A stretch of DNA of 59,782 nucleotides from a virus, in the IMG/VR virus record IMGVR_UViG_3300008117_000092, positions 1 to 59,782 of that record; one strand, given 5' to 3'. Positions 1 through 7,120 of this stretch are shown here, piece by piece; positions within the stretch are counted from its first letter, which is position 1; each line of letters opens with the position of its first letter. Below the pieces are notes generated by a model. The model was given only the letters and a program-made list of their open reading frames with translations. It ran no database searches and was not told the origin of the DNA. The position numbers were made by a program, and so were the translations under genes.

Positions 1-407
1 CGGATCTAGTTGCAGGTTGCGTAGGCGAGGGTATTGCACACAAGTTCATGGCTCACCGTAAAGTGGCTGGTTCGTTACCCAAACCCGAAGACATTCTTGC
101 AGGCAAAGTAAAAGAACTCAAGACCAAAGAAGTGTCGGCCATGTATTCGCTGACTACTAGTATGTGTTATGAGTTGCAAGACTACTACACAAAGAACAAG
201 GACAAGATTGCCGAGCTCCATAAGATGGCCGACAACTTCTTGCGGTTCATGATGGATAACTTTACAACCGAAGTCACTGTTATGGGTGCGCGAGTTGCGT
301 TGACAACATACAACCTTCCAATGGTGCCAGGCAAGATGCCAAGTTTTGATGAGTTTCATCAGCGTTACGGCAAGTATGTGTTAGCAGCAGCTGGTTCTAG
401 TAAGTAA
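1..407 (+). CDS. MoxR-type AAA+ ATPase, C-terminal part (5' truncated)
   Basis: The frame is open from the first bases of the window, so this is the end of a longer gene, not a gene starting at the ATG at 48. The visible part (about 134 residues) begins DLVAGCVGEGIAHKFMAHRK and holds the helical lid and C-terminal region typical of MoxR-family ATPases that are paired with VWA/metallopeptidase-like partners: a short VGEG.A..F segment, then LPKPEDILAGK, then a long helical tail. The Walker motifs would lie upstream, outside the window. The partner-like gene follows at 828, which supports the assignment. MoxR ATPases are thought to act as chaperone-like remodelling motors with a VWA protein. The substrate is unknown. 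The alternative is a CobS-like ATPase, which belongs to the same superfamily. Confidence 0.7.
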   Translation, partial: DLVAGCVGEGIAHKFMAHRKVAGSLPKPEDILAGKVKELKTKEVSAMYSLTTSMCYELQDYYTKNKDKIAELHKMADNFLRFMMDNFTTEVTVMGARVALTTYNLPMVPGKMPSFDEFHQRYGKYVLAAAGSSK

Positions 408-426
408 TTGAGTCGCGTGTGAGGCA

Positions 427-458
427 GGGGCAGGACTTGGTCCGTAAGACCCCTTTTT
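427..458 (+). terminator. possible rho-independent terminator
   Basis: GGGG at 427-430 can pair with CCCC at 450-453, and an inner GGAC-TTG-GTCC hairpin lies at 433-443. The outer stem is followed directly by TTTTT at 454-458. It lies just after the stop codon of the MoxR-like gene. The internal loop is asymmetric, so the structure is only moderately convincing. Confidence 0.4.
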
Positions 459-461
459 ATT

Positions 462-779
462 ATGAAATATTTTGTTGAACAGTTAGACCGGCGACACAAC
501 GGACATGCCCTTTGGCAATACCGTTTACGGATGCAAAGAACTGTGGACTTGGAAAAGTCTCATCATAGAAATTTTCATATACTAAGGTCCTGGATGCAGG
601 AGCAGTACGGCAATAGCTGCGAGCGTGATTTGTACGCAAATATTGCATTGGCTTGTAAAGGTTACGAACCTTTTGATCCGCCTTGGTGTTGGCATATAGA
701 TAGAGATTATCCGAATAATCTATACATATATATAAAGAACCGCGAGGTCCTTAGTAATATCACACTACGATGGGTTTGA
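462..779 (+). CDS. hypothetical protein, 105 aa
   Basis: I do not recognise this protein. It is 105 residues, rich in aromatic and basic residues, with no signal peptide or membrane segment. The C-terminal third (PPWCWHIDRDYPNNLYIYIK) is aromatic and suggests a compact beta-rich end. The ATG at 462 follows the candidate terminator and has no clear Shine-Dalgarno sequence in front of it. It lies between the MoxR-like ATPase and the VWA/metallopeptidase-like gene, so it could belong to that system, but nothing in the sequence proves this. The competing reading frame on the - strand is shorter and unrecognisable. Confidence 0.5.
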   Translation: MKYFVEQLDRRHNGHALWQYRLRMQRTVDLEKSHHRNFHILRSWMQEQYGNSCERDLYANIALACKGYEPFDPPWCWHIDRDYPNNLYIYIKNREVLSNITLRWV

Positions 780-804
780 CTATAAATCCAAAACACGCTA
801 TAAT
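776..804 (+). promoter_or_regulatory. sigma70-type promoter for the VWA/metallopeptidase-like gene
   Basis: TTGACT at 776-781, a 17-base spacer, then TATAAT at 799-804. This is a near-perfect bacterial housekeeping promoter. A Shine-Dalgarno sequence AAGGAG at 817-822 lies 5 bases before the ATG at 828. The -35 box overlaps the stop codon of the preceding gene. It suggests transcription by unmodified host RNA polymerase early in infection. Confidence 0.75.
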
Positions 805-827
805 GTATTACAGAATAAGGAGTAGCA

Positions 828-2075
828 ATGGCAGAATCTACAGTAATTGACAAGCAAAAAGTAGTAACAGTAACGGATCCGCGCACAGATGCAGCGGCCC
901 GTGAGAAACTGACTACTGCTCGCATTGGCTTGCTACTAAAGGCTCCGTTCTTTGGACAGTTGGCTACCCGTATGACACTAACTAATGCGGATGAGTGGTG
1001 CGGAACCGCAGCAACTGATGGACGCAAGTTCTATTACAATAGTGAGTTTGTCAACCGGATGCCGCTAAAACAGTTGGAATTCCTAGTCGGACACGAGATT
1101 CTGCATGCGGTTTATGATCACATGGGCCGGCGCGGAGATCGTATGCCGCGACTGAGTAATATTGCTGCGGACTATTGTGTGAACCAAGACCTAGTAGAAC
1201 AACGCATCGGCGAGAAGATATCCGTAGTGCCAATCTTGTTTGACAACAAGTTTCGAGGTTGGAGCTACGAAGAAGTGTATGACTACTTGTATGAGAATTC
1301 AGACAAGATAGACATCAGCCAGCTGGAGAAAATGATCCTGGACGATCACCTTGAAGAAGACGGCGACGGTGACGGCGAGGATGGATCAGGCAAGCCAAAG
1401 ATCAGCAAAGAAGAAGCGCAGGCTATCCGCGACGAGATCAAAGGCGCGGTTATTAGTGCTGCACAGGCGGCAGGTGCGGGTAACTTGCCCGGAGGCGTCA
1501 AGCGACTGCTCAAAGACATTACAGCACCAGTAATTGGTTGGAAGGAATTACTACAGCAACAGATTACATCGGTTATCAAGAACGACTATACTTGGGCTCG
1601 ACCAAGTCGTAGAGGTTGGCACTTGGATGCAGTGATGCCGGGTCTCAAGCCTGGAGAAATGATTGATATCTGTATTGCAATGGATCAATCCGGATCTATC
1701 AGTGAAGCGGATAGTAAAGCATTCTTGGGTGAGATCCGAGGTATCATGGAAGCGTTCGACGAGTACAAGATCACGCTGTGGTGCTTTGACACCGAAGTTT
1801 ACAATGTCAAGACTTACACATCAGACAACATTGAAGATATTGAAAACTATGAACCCATGGGCGGTGGCGGCACTGACTTCATGATCAATTGGGAATTCAT
1901 GAAGCAGGAGAACATTGAACCCAAGAAGTTTATCATGTTCACTGACGGCATGCCATTTGGCGAATGGGGAGAAGAAGAGTACTGCGAAACAGTTTGGATT
2001 ATCAAGGGCAATCCCGGATGTGAACCACCGTGGGGCATTTGGGCGCACTATGAAGAAGCAGCGAAAGGACGATAA
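828..2075 (+). CDS. VWA domain / metallopeptidase-like protein (DUF2201 type), MoxR partner
   Basis: This 415-residue protein has the two-part architecture of the DUF2201 family. The N-terminal metallopeptidase-like part (about residues 25-160) contains an HEILH motif at 89-93, matching HExxH zinc-peptidase signatures. An acidic linker rich in Asp, Glu and Gly lies at about 170-190. The C-terminal VWA-like part (about 275-415) has the MIDAS motif DQSGS at 286-290, then GGGGTDF and FTDGMPF. In bacteria such proteins are encoded beside MoxR AAA+ ATPases, and a MoxR-like gene ends at 407 here. The pair probably forms a remodelling or metal-dependent complex; the phage role is unknown. The start is fixed by AAGGAG and a strong promoter. 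The gene looks richer in GC than the later genes. Whether the HExxH site is catalytic cannot be told from sequence. Confidence 0.8.
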   Translation: MAESTVIDKQKVVTVTDPRTDAAAREKLTTARIGLLLKAPFFGQLATRMTLTNADEWCGTAATDGRKFYYNSEFVNRMPLKQLEFLVGHEILHAVYDHMGRRGDRMPRLSNIAADYCVNQDLVEQRIGEKISVVPILFDNKFRGWSYEEVYDYLYENSDKIDISQLEKMILDDHLEEDGDGDGEDGSGKPKISKEEAQAIRDEIKGAVISAAQAAGAGNLPGGVKRLLKDITAPVIGWKELLQQQITSVIKNDYTWARPSRRGWHLDAVMPGLKPGEMIDICIAMDQSGSISEADSKAFLGEIRGIMEAFDEYKITLWCFDTEVYNVKTYTSDNIEDIENYEPMGGGGTDFMINWEFMKQENIEPKKFIMFTDGMPFGEWGEEEYCETVWIIKGNPGCEPPWGIWAHYEEAAKGR

Positions 2076-2293
2076 TGATTGTAGAACTTAACGAAGAAGC
2101 AGTAGACGGCTTGATTAAGAGTATATTAATTCAGGACTACAAAAATTTATGTTCAGATATAAACAATCTCGAATCCGCTAAAGAATTGCCCAAGTACAAA
2201 CAGGAAGATTTACAACATAATTATCGTTACAAAAACGCGATGGAGATTCTAATGGAATATTACATTGGTTTTGATTGGCAGAGGCAAATATGA
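2075..2293 (+). CDS. small hypothetical protein, 72 aa
   Basis: I do not recognise this protein. Its ATG overlaps the stop codon of the VWA-like gene (TAATG), the usual arrangement for translational coupling, so it belongs to the same operon. It is acidic in the first half and ends in an aromatic stretch (MEYYIGFDWQRQ). No membrane segment, signal peptide or known motif is visible. The next gene begins within its last codons. Confidence 0.55.
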   Translation: MIVELNEEAVDGLIKSILIQDYKNLCSDINNLESAKELPKYKQEDLQHNYRYKNAMEILMEYYIGFDWQRQI

Positions 2294-2673
2294 AACATGT
2301 TGGTTTGGCGGTTGGTATGAACATGATTGAACGAATTGATCATGTTCGTGAACTTGCTGACTTCTTTGGCTTTAGATTGGGTCGAGACCCTCATTCAGGA
2401 TTCAGCGAAAGCATTGACATAATTGCACTATATCCTAGTGGCGATCGTTTGCCCACTTACAGTCGTGATACCTGCTTGTTCAAAGGGTCTTTAGCGGATG
2501 TTGAAAATTTTCTAGATGGTGTTCGCTGGGCCAGAAAATATGATAACCTAATAGGTGCCATGAGTGATAAACGTAGAGAACAATACGAATCTAAAGAAGT
2601 TGCTCGATTAGCACGAATTGTTTATAATAAAGAGAAAGCAGAAACTTTTAAAACTCTCAAAAAGGAATTCTAA
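2290..2673 (+). CDS. hypothetical protein, 127 aa
   Basis: I do not recognise this protein. The frame is open from a TTG at 2275, but the ATG at 2290 (MKHVGLAVGMN) is the better start because purine-rich AGAGG lies just ahead of it. The protein is soluble and mixed alpha/beta in appearance, with a basic, helical C-terminal third (about residues 85-127) rich in Lys, Arg and Glu. It overlaps the preceding gene by 4 bases and its stop codon overlaps the next ATG (TAATG at 2671-2675), so it is part of a tightly coupled run of small genes. Its function is unknown. Confidence 0.6.
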   Translation: MKHVGLAVGMNMIERIDHVRELADFFGFRLGRDPHSGFSESIDIIALYPSGDRLPTYSRDTCLFKGSLADVENFLDGVRWARKYDNLIGAMSDKRREQYESKEVARLARIVYNKEKAETFKTLKKEF

Positions 2674-2960
2674 TGGAACCAGTAAATTTTGACGAAATCA
2701 AGGCAAGCAAAAAAGTAAAACAATTGATCGCCGAACTTCAAGAACGTCTTTTGTTAACTGAAGATGCACTTGAAGATATTACTCGTGCAGCAGAGATAGT
2801 TGAAATCACCGGACAACGAGAAATGCTCAGTACTTGGATTGCTCAATCAAATGAATTCTTAAAGGATCGTATCGTACGACCTGATACCAGTGTATCCGCA
2901 GATCAACAAAAGATCCTTGTAGTAACCGACGAAACTAACGCTAATAAAAATGTTACGTAA
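2673..2960 (+). CDS. hypothetical helical protein, 95 aa
   Basis: I do not recognise this protein. It is highly helical, with a heptad-like pattern across about residues 12-50 (VKQLIAELQERLLLTEDALE), which suggests a short coiled coil and oligomerisation. The C-terminal 25 residues are polar and probably disordered. It is coupled to the preceding gene through TAATG and overlaps the following gene by 11 bases. No catalytic motif is visible. Confidence 0.55.
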   Translation: MEPVNFDEIKASKKVKQLIAELQERLLLTEDALEDITRAAEIVEITGQREMLSTWIAQSNEFLKDRIVRPDTSVSADQQKILVVTDETNANKNVT

Positions 2961-3237
2961 CGGCGAAGCTAATCCGTTAACTGTACATGGGCTTAGAGAG
3001 ATGGACCGTTGTCCGCCTCACTTTGTTCAAGTAAAGTTTGAGTTACGAAATTCTCATAAACAAATTGCTGATTGGATTTGGGAAAACTTTGAAGGCCGTT
3101 TCTGGTTAGGAGACGTTTACTATCCCACTGAAACCGGATCAATAGCAATGACTGCTTGTGCTGCATTTGAACTGCCAGGCGAAGCCAGTATGTTTTCTCT
3201 TTGCTTGGATCAAATCCAACAATCTTACTACACATAA
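2950..3237 (+). CDS. hypothetical protein, 95 aa
   Basis: I do not recognise this protein. The start ATG at 2950 lies inside the end of the preceding gene. The sequence has a compact alpha/beta character with aromatic positions (IADWIWENFEGRFWLGDVYY) and no signal peptide or membrane segment. It is the last member of the coupled run that starts at 828. A 56-base gap that is rich in A and T follows. Confidence 0.55.
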   Translation: MLRNGEANPLTVHGLREMDRCPPHFVQVKFELRNSHKQIADWIWENFEGRFWLGDVYYPTETGSIAMTACAAFELPGEASMFSLCLDQIQQSYYT

Positions 3238-3293
3238 AAAAAAATAGATTGATTTTGTTACCATTAAATATATGTAACTTTAATGGAGACAAA

Positions 3294-3515
3294 ATGGAAG
3301 AAAATCCCCAAACACCTGAACAACCAAATCTTGCTCTTTCTGATTTAGTACTTCTACTGAATTTGATTCGAGTAACCAGCGAACGCGGCGCAATCAAAGC
3401 AGATGAACTTAGTACAGTCGGAACAGTTTACGACCGATTGTATAAATTTTTAGAGGCCAGTGGCGCCATAAATAAATCAGCACCAACCGAACAGCCCGCA
3501 GAAGAATCTGTATAA
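3294..3515 (+). CDS. small hypothetical protein, 73 aa
   Basis: I do not recognise this protein. The same frame is open upstream to 3201, but the ATG at 3294 is preceded by a good Shine-Dalgarno sequence (GGAGA at 3285-3289), which fixes the start. The core (about residues 14-55) is helical, with a pattern like LSDLVLLLNLIRVTSERGAI then a second helix ending YKFLEAS. The tail is Pro, Glu and Ala rich and probably disordered. It resembles small conserved proteins of aquatic T4-like phages, but I have no function for it. Confidence 0.6.
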   Translation: MEENPQTPEQPNLALSDLVLLLNLIRVTSERGAIKADELSTVGTVYDRLYKFLEASGAINKSAPTEQPAEESV

Positions 3516-3534
3516 AAATCAAGGAGAAACTTTT

Positions 3535-4209
3535 ATGTTAAAACATGTCGGCAAGCACAACGACAAGAGATGTGTTATTGTCTTTAGAAAAATTCCAGAA
3601 CTAGAACATATGGCATTAGTAGTTTACAGTGACTTACTGCCAAGAATGATTCACGACGAAATCATGCGAGCTTTAGAAAGTCCGCAAGGTCAAGAAGCCA
3701 AAGAACTCAGCGACGTATTATTTAGAACTATCATGGCAGATGGTCACAACTGTTTAGAAAGCTTACATCGTAACGGATTGCTAAAAAAGGTTCCAACCAA
3801 TCAGGTTCTAGTTACGCCGACCTCAACATCAAGTGTTCGTCTTGACGAACTCAATGATATTTTGGACGAAATGCAAAAAGGCGAAGAAGCTGTTAAAAAA
3901 CTTCAGGAAATGGACGCCAGCCGTGGCATGAGTGGAAAACAAAAACCAAGACGTGCCGAGATCCAAGAAATTGGCGAACGCCGCACACGCGAAGCTCAAG
4001 GCAACACAAGTGCAGCAGATATGTTGGCAGGCATGCTCACTGACTCAGACTTGGCTACACAACGGTTAGAACAGGCACAAAAGATGGAAGCCAGTGCTCG
4101 ACAATTGCTAGCCGAAGCAGAAAGATTAAAAGCAGAAGCACAAAGTCTAAGTCCAAAGGTCGATAATGTCGGAACAGAAACCAAAAAAACAAAAAAGCAA
4201 GCGGCTTAA
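3535..4209 (+). CDS. conserved phage protein with C-terminal coiled coil, 224 aa
   Basis: It starts after a strong Shine-Dalgarno sequence (AAGGAGA, about 3521-3527). The N-terminal part (residues 1-100) is a folded domain beginning MLKHVGKHNDKRCVIVFRK, with HMALVVYSDLLPRMIHDEIM. The region 100-165 is charged and probably flexible. Residues 170-205 form an Ala/Glu/Lys-rich coiled coil (RLEQAQKMEASARQLLAEAE). The tail is very basic (ETKKTKKQAA). This type of protein appears familiar from T4-like phages of aquatic bacteria, but I cannot attach a function. The coiled coil and the separate N-terminal domain suggest an oligomeric or adaptor protein. The next gene starts inside its 3' end. Confidence 0.65.
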   Translation: MLKHVGKHNDKRCVIVFRKIPELEHMALVVYSDLLPRMIHDEIMRALESPQGQEAKELSDVLFRTIMADGHNCLESLHRNGLLKKVPTNQVLVTPTSTSSVRLDELNDILDEMQKGEEAVKKLQEMDASRGMSGKQKPRRAEIQEIGERRTREAQGNTSAADMLAGMLTDSDLATQRLEQAQKMEASARQLLAEAERLKAEAQSLSPKVDNVGTETKKTKKQAA

Positions 4210-4501
4210 TTTAAATTCAAAATCTCAATGGGAATCAATTTTAAAATCTGTAGAGAAAAAAGAGATTCCCATTACTCTACTAGAAAGTGTTTCGGTTAAC
4301 TTAACCGATGGCACCATCGTTAATATTAACATTAAAGAACTTCTTGATGAGGGAAACGATCCTGACGTTCTTGAAAAGATGTTAAAAACAAAACTAACTG
4401 CATTAGATTATATTATAGAGGATATAGATTTCTATATAAGTGTATCAGCAGTGCAAAAAGCAGTACAACCTGCTACAGACGAACTATTAAAAAATTTATG
4501 A
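4166..4501 (+). CDS. hypothetical phage protein, 111 aa
   Basis: I do not recognise the family with certainty. The gene overlaps the preceding one by 44 bases in another frame and its stop overlaps the DHFR start (ATGA at 4498-4501). The protein has a basic N-terminus (MSEQKPKKQKSKR) followed by an acidic globular part of about 85 residues with NLTDGTIVNINIKELLDEG. There is no membrane segment. The linkage to the preceding gene and to DHFR suggests joint expression and not necessarily related function. Confidence 0.6.
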   Translation: MSEQKPKKQKSKRLNLNSKSQWESILKSVEKKEIPITLLESVSVNLTDGTIVNINIKELLDEGNDPDVLEKMLKTKLTALDYIIEDIDFYISVSAVQKAVQPATDELLKNL

Positions 4502-5004
4502 TTTGTACAATTTTTGCTACCGACCAAGTGGGCACATTTGGTAATCGCGGAACATTACCTTGGCCGATGCACCCGGAAGATATGGCTTGGTTTCGAGAAC
4601 ACACACTAAATCAAATTGTAGTAATGGGACGGAACACATGGGACGATCCCAAAATGAAAAAGCCATTGCCCGACAGAATCAACTGTGTTATTTCAAACAA
4701 GCCACTTAATATCAATACTGTACGTAGAATATCAGGTGATGTTAAAAAGAAAATCCGAGAACTGCAATCTCTTTATCCAAACAAAAATATTTTCATAATT
4801 GGCGGACCAAGTATTATTATGGAATGTAAAGATCTAATAGATTATGCATATGTAACGCATCGTAAAGGAGCTGCTTTTAGCGATGTAAGGATAGATATGA
4901 GAGCTTTTATGACTGGAATGAGAATCACAAGTAGTAGACCTAGCACAGATAAAATGTTAAACTTTAGTATCTACAAAAATGTAGATATATTCAGACCTTT
5001 ATAA
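4498..5004 (+). CDS. folA: dihydrofolate reductase
   Basis: This protein reduces 7,8-dihydrofolate to tetrahydrofolate with NADPH, regenerating the cofactor consumed by the thymidylate synthase encoded immediately downstream. Family features visible in order: N-terminal strand MICTIFATDQVGTFGNRG, the LPWPMHPEDMAWF substrate-loop region with the acidic residue D28 in the place of E. coli D27, VVMGRNTW (residues 41-48), PLPDRINCVIS, and the IIGG cofactor motif near residue 97. At 168 residues it has the normal length for bacterial and phage DHFR. It overlaps the gene before it by ATGA, and the thymidylate synthase ATG follows its stop codon with no gap. In T4 the equivalent gene is frd. Confidence 0.92.
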   Translation: MICTIFATDQVGTFGNRGTLPWPMHPEDMAWFREHTLNQIVVMGRNTWDDPKMKKPLPDRINCVISNKPLNINTVRRISGDVKKKIRELQSLYPNKNIFIIGGPSIIMECKDLIDYAYVTHRKGAAFSDVRIDMRAFMTGMRITSSRPSTDKMLNFSIYKNVDIFRPL

Positions 5005-5922
5005 ATGGAACAACAATACTTAAATGCCTTGCGTGACGTATTAGAAAACGGAACACGCAGAGATGATCGTACGGGTATAGGTACTGTATCTCGATTTGGT
5101 ATGCAACAGCGGTATGATTTAAGTCAAGGATTCCCGGCTGTTACTACAAAAAAATTAGCGTGGAATGCTGTGGTAGGCGAACTGCTCTGGATGATTGAAG
5201 GTTCTGGCGACGAACGCAGACTGGCAGAAATCACACATGGTACTAGAGAAGGCACAGTCACTATCTGGACTCCTAATGCTCTAGCATCATATTGGAAGGC
5301 CAAGGCCAAGTACGAAGGCGATCTAGGGCGAGTATACGGAGTACAATGGCGCCATTGGCGTACTATCAAACCTAGAGCTGCCGGTGGTACCTTTCGCGAT
5401 GACTTTGGTGTAACTTATCGCAGACAGGGAAACGATGTTGAAGTTCGTGAAGTTGATCAGTTAAAACAATTGATAGAAGGTATCAAGTTAGATCCCTACG
5501 GCCGAAGACATATCCTAACTGCCTGGAATCCGGGTGAACTAGATAGGATGGCCTTACCGCCCTGTCATTGCTTTGCACAGTTTTATGTGGCAGATGGAAG
5601 ATTGTCGTGCCAGATGTATCAGCGATCCTGCGATATGTTTTTGGGGGTTCCCTTTAACATCGCGAGCTATAGTTTACTAACACACATGATTGCACAGGTG
5701 TGTGGTTTGCAAGTAGGCGAGTTTGTTCACGTACTCGGCGATGCACATATATATCTGGATCATCGAGAACAGGTAAATGAACAGCTGAAGCGTGAACCAT
5801 TACCTGCTCCACGGCTATGGCTTAATCCTGATATCACTGATATTACCAAATTTACTATGGCTGATATTCGACTAGAAGGATATCAATCACACAATGCTAT
5901 TCGGGCGAAAATGGCAGTATGA
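5005..5922 (+). CDS. thyA: thymidylate synthase (ThyA type)
   Basis: ThyA methylates dUMP to dTMP using methylene-tetrahydrofolate, releasing dihydrofolate for the adjacent DHFR. The 305-residue protein has the full family pattern: RDDRTGIGT near the N-terminus (phosphate binding), LLWMIEGSGD, YGVQWRHW (residues 111-118), the catalytic cysteine C187 in PPCHCFAQFYV, QRSCDMFLGVPFNIASY (206-222), LGDAHIYLDH (244-253), and a normal C-terminal AV end. There is no intron or insertion. It starts directly at the DHFR stop codon and overlaps the next small gene by ATGA. This is the folate-using ThyA enzyme and not flavin-dependent ThyX, which is the more usual type in many cyanophages. Confidence 0.96.
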   Translation: MEQQYLNALRDVLENGTRRDDRTGIGTVSRFGMQQRYDLSQGFPAVTTKKLAWNAVVGELLWMIEGSGDERRLAEITHGTREGTVTIWTPNALASYWKAKAKYEGDLGRVYGVQWRHWRTIKPRAAGGTFRDDFGVTYRRQGNDVEVREVDQLKQLIEGIKLDPYGRRHILTAWNPGELDRMALPPCHCFAQFYVADGRLSCQMYQRSCDMFLGVPFNIASYSLLTHMIAQVCGLQVGEFVHVLGDAHIYLDHREQVNEQLKREPLPAPRLWLNPDITDITKFTMADIRLEGYQSHNAIRAKMAV

Positions 5923-6149
5923 TATTACATTCATTTTCAATGGGGGATGTTGAAGATCCGTATTTGTATGCAGCGTTTCCGCTGAGTGAATGGCAACAAA
6001 CCGAACACGGTCGTTGGGTAATGGAAAATGTTGTTGGTGAACCCACATTTCACATTACTCCTGATATGCAAAACTATGGATACCGTGTTGTGATAACAGG
6101 TAATCTTAAACCCGAAGCACTAACATACTTTACTTTAAAATACCGATGA
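5919..6149 (+). CDS. small hypothetical protein, 76 aa
   Basis: I do not recognise a function. It is coupled to ThyA by ATGA (5919-5922) and to the epimerase gene by a 4-base overlap at its end, so all three are probably translated from one message. The protein contains MGDVEDPYLYAAFPLSEWQQ and a strand-rich second half with aromatic residues. The linkage to ThyA is its only functional hint. No membrane segment or catalytic motif is visible. Confidence 0.6.
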   Translation: MILHSFSMGDVEDPYLYAAFPLSEWQQTEHGRWVMENVVGEPTFHITPDMQNYGYRVVITGNLKPEALTYFTLKYR

Positions 6150-7120
6150 GAGCATTTATAACAGGATCAGCAGGATTTATAGGACACAATGTTGTACGTA
6201 TTTTAGAACAACAAGGTGTAGAATGTTTTGGTATTGATAATAGGACCAATTACGGTTTTGTTCCTCAAGACGAACTTGATTATCTTTTACGAGAAAGATT
6301 TAAAAGAATAAGATCAATTCCATTAGTAGCTGATATTAGAAACACAGATGACATTCGAAGTAGAATTGGAATTTTCAATTGCGACACTGTTATTCATTTA
6401 GCCAGTTTTCCAAGACAAAAAGTAGTTGGTCAGAATCCTGTAGTAGCTAGTGAAGTTATGAGTACTGGCTTAATAAATTTACTAGAAGCAGCTAGATTTA
6501 ATCGTGTTAAACGATTTGTTTACATTAGTAGTAGTATGGTGTATGGAGATTTTGAGTCAGATGTAACTGAAGATGCTGTGTGTAATCCTATTGGACAGTA
6601 TGGCATCATGAAATACATGGGCGAAAAACTGGTAGAGGATTATTCCCGGCAGTACGGATTTGAATCAGTTATAATTCGTCCAAGTGCTGTATACGGTGAA
6701 CTAGATGTAGAAGATCGTGTGGTTTCTAAATTCATGCTAGGTGCCATGCGAGGTGATACTTTAAAAGTAAAAGGCGCAAGCGAGGTACTTGATTTTACTT
6801 ACGTACAAGATGCTGCTCGAGGTATTGTGCAGGCAACCCTAAGTAAAAATAGTGCCAACAAAATTTATAATATTACACGTAGTTCTGAACGACAATATAC
6901 ACTTCAAGATGCAGCCGAACTTGCTATTCAAATTGCAGGCCGAGGAACACTAGAAATTCAAGATAGAGATTTGGCATTTCCCAAGCGCGGTAGATTGAAT
7001 ATTGATCGTGCAGTTAAAGATTTTAATTATTCTCCTTCAGTTAATGTGGAAGAAGGGTTCTTGAAATATTATGATTGGTTCCAATCTTCGACTTATTGGC
7101 AACAGAAATTATGCATGTAA
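6146..7120 (+). CDS. NAD-dependent nucleotide-sugar epimerase/dehydratase (extended SDR)
   Basis: This 324-residue protein is an extended short-chain dehydrogenase/reductase of the UDP-glucose 4-epimerase / dTDP-glucose dehydratase type. The Rossmann dinucleotide motif GSAGFIG lies at residues 7-13, VIHLASFPR near 82-90, the serine motif SSSMVYGD at 128-135, and the catalytic YGIMK (Y152, K156). The segment IIRPSAVYGE follows. It acts in the cytoplasm on a nucleotide sugar; the exact sugar cannot be told. The aminotransferase gene follows with a 10-base overlap, and an epimerase or dehydratase next to a DegT aminotransferase is the standard pair for making amino sugars. It is linked by overlap to the small gene behind ThyA. 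Confidence 0.88.
   Translation: MRAFITGSAGFIGHNVVRILEQQGVECFGIDNRTNYGFVPQDELDYLLRERFKRIRSIPLVADIRNTDDIRSRIGIFNCDTVIHLASFPRQKVVGQNPVVASEVMSTGLINLLEAARFNRVKRFVYISSSMVYGDFESDVTEDAVCNPIGQYGIMKYMGEKLVEDYSRQYGFESVIIRPSAVYGELDVEDRVVSKFMLGAMRGDTLKVKGASEVLDFTYVQDAARGIVQATLSKNSANKIYNITRSSERQYTLQDAAELAIQIAGRGTLEIQDRDLAFPKRGRLNIDRAVKDFNYSPSVNVEEGFLKYYDWFQSSTYWQQKLCM

Noticed and set aside
3249-3276. Possible promoter TTGATT...TATGTA ahead of the gene at 3294
   Set aside because: The -10 box matches only half of the consensus, and the region is AT-rich, so this is likely chance.
2993-3397. 134-residue frame on the - strand
   Set aside because: It overlaps the small + strand genes at 2950 and 3294, which have proper junctions or ribosome sites; the protein has no recognisable feature.
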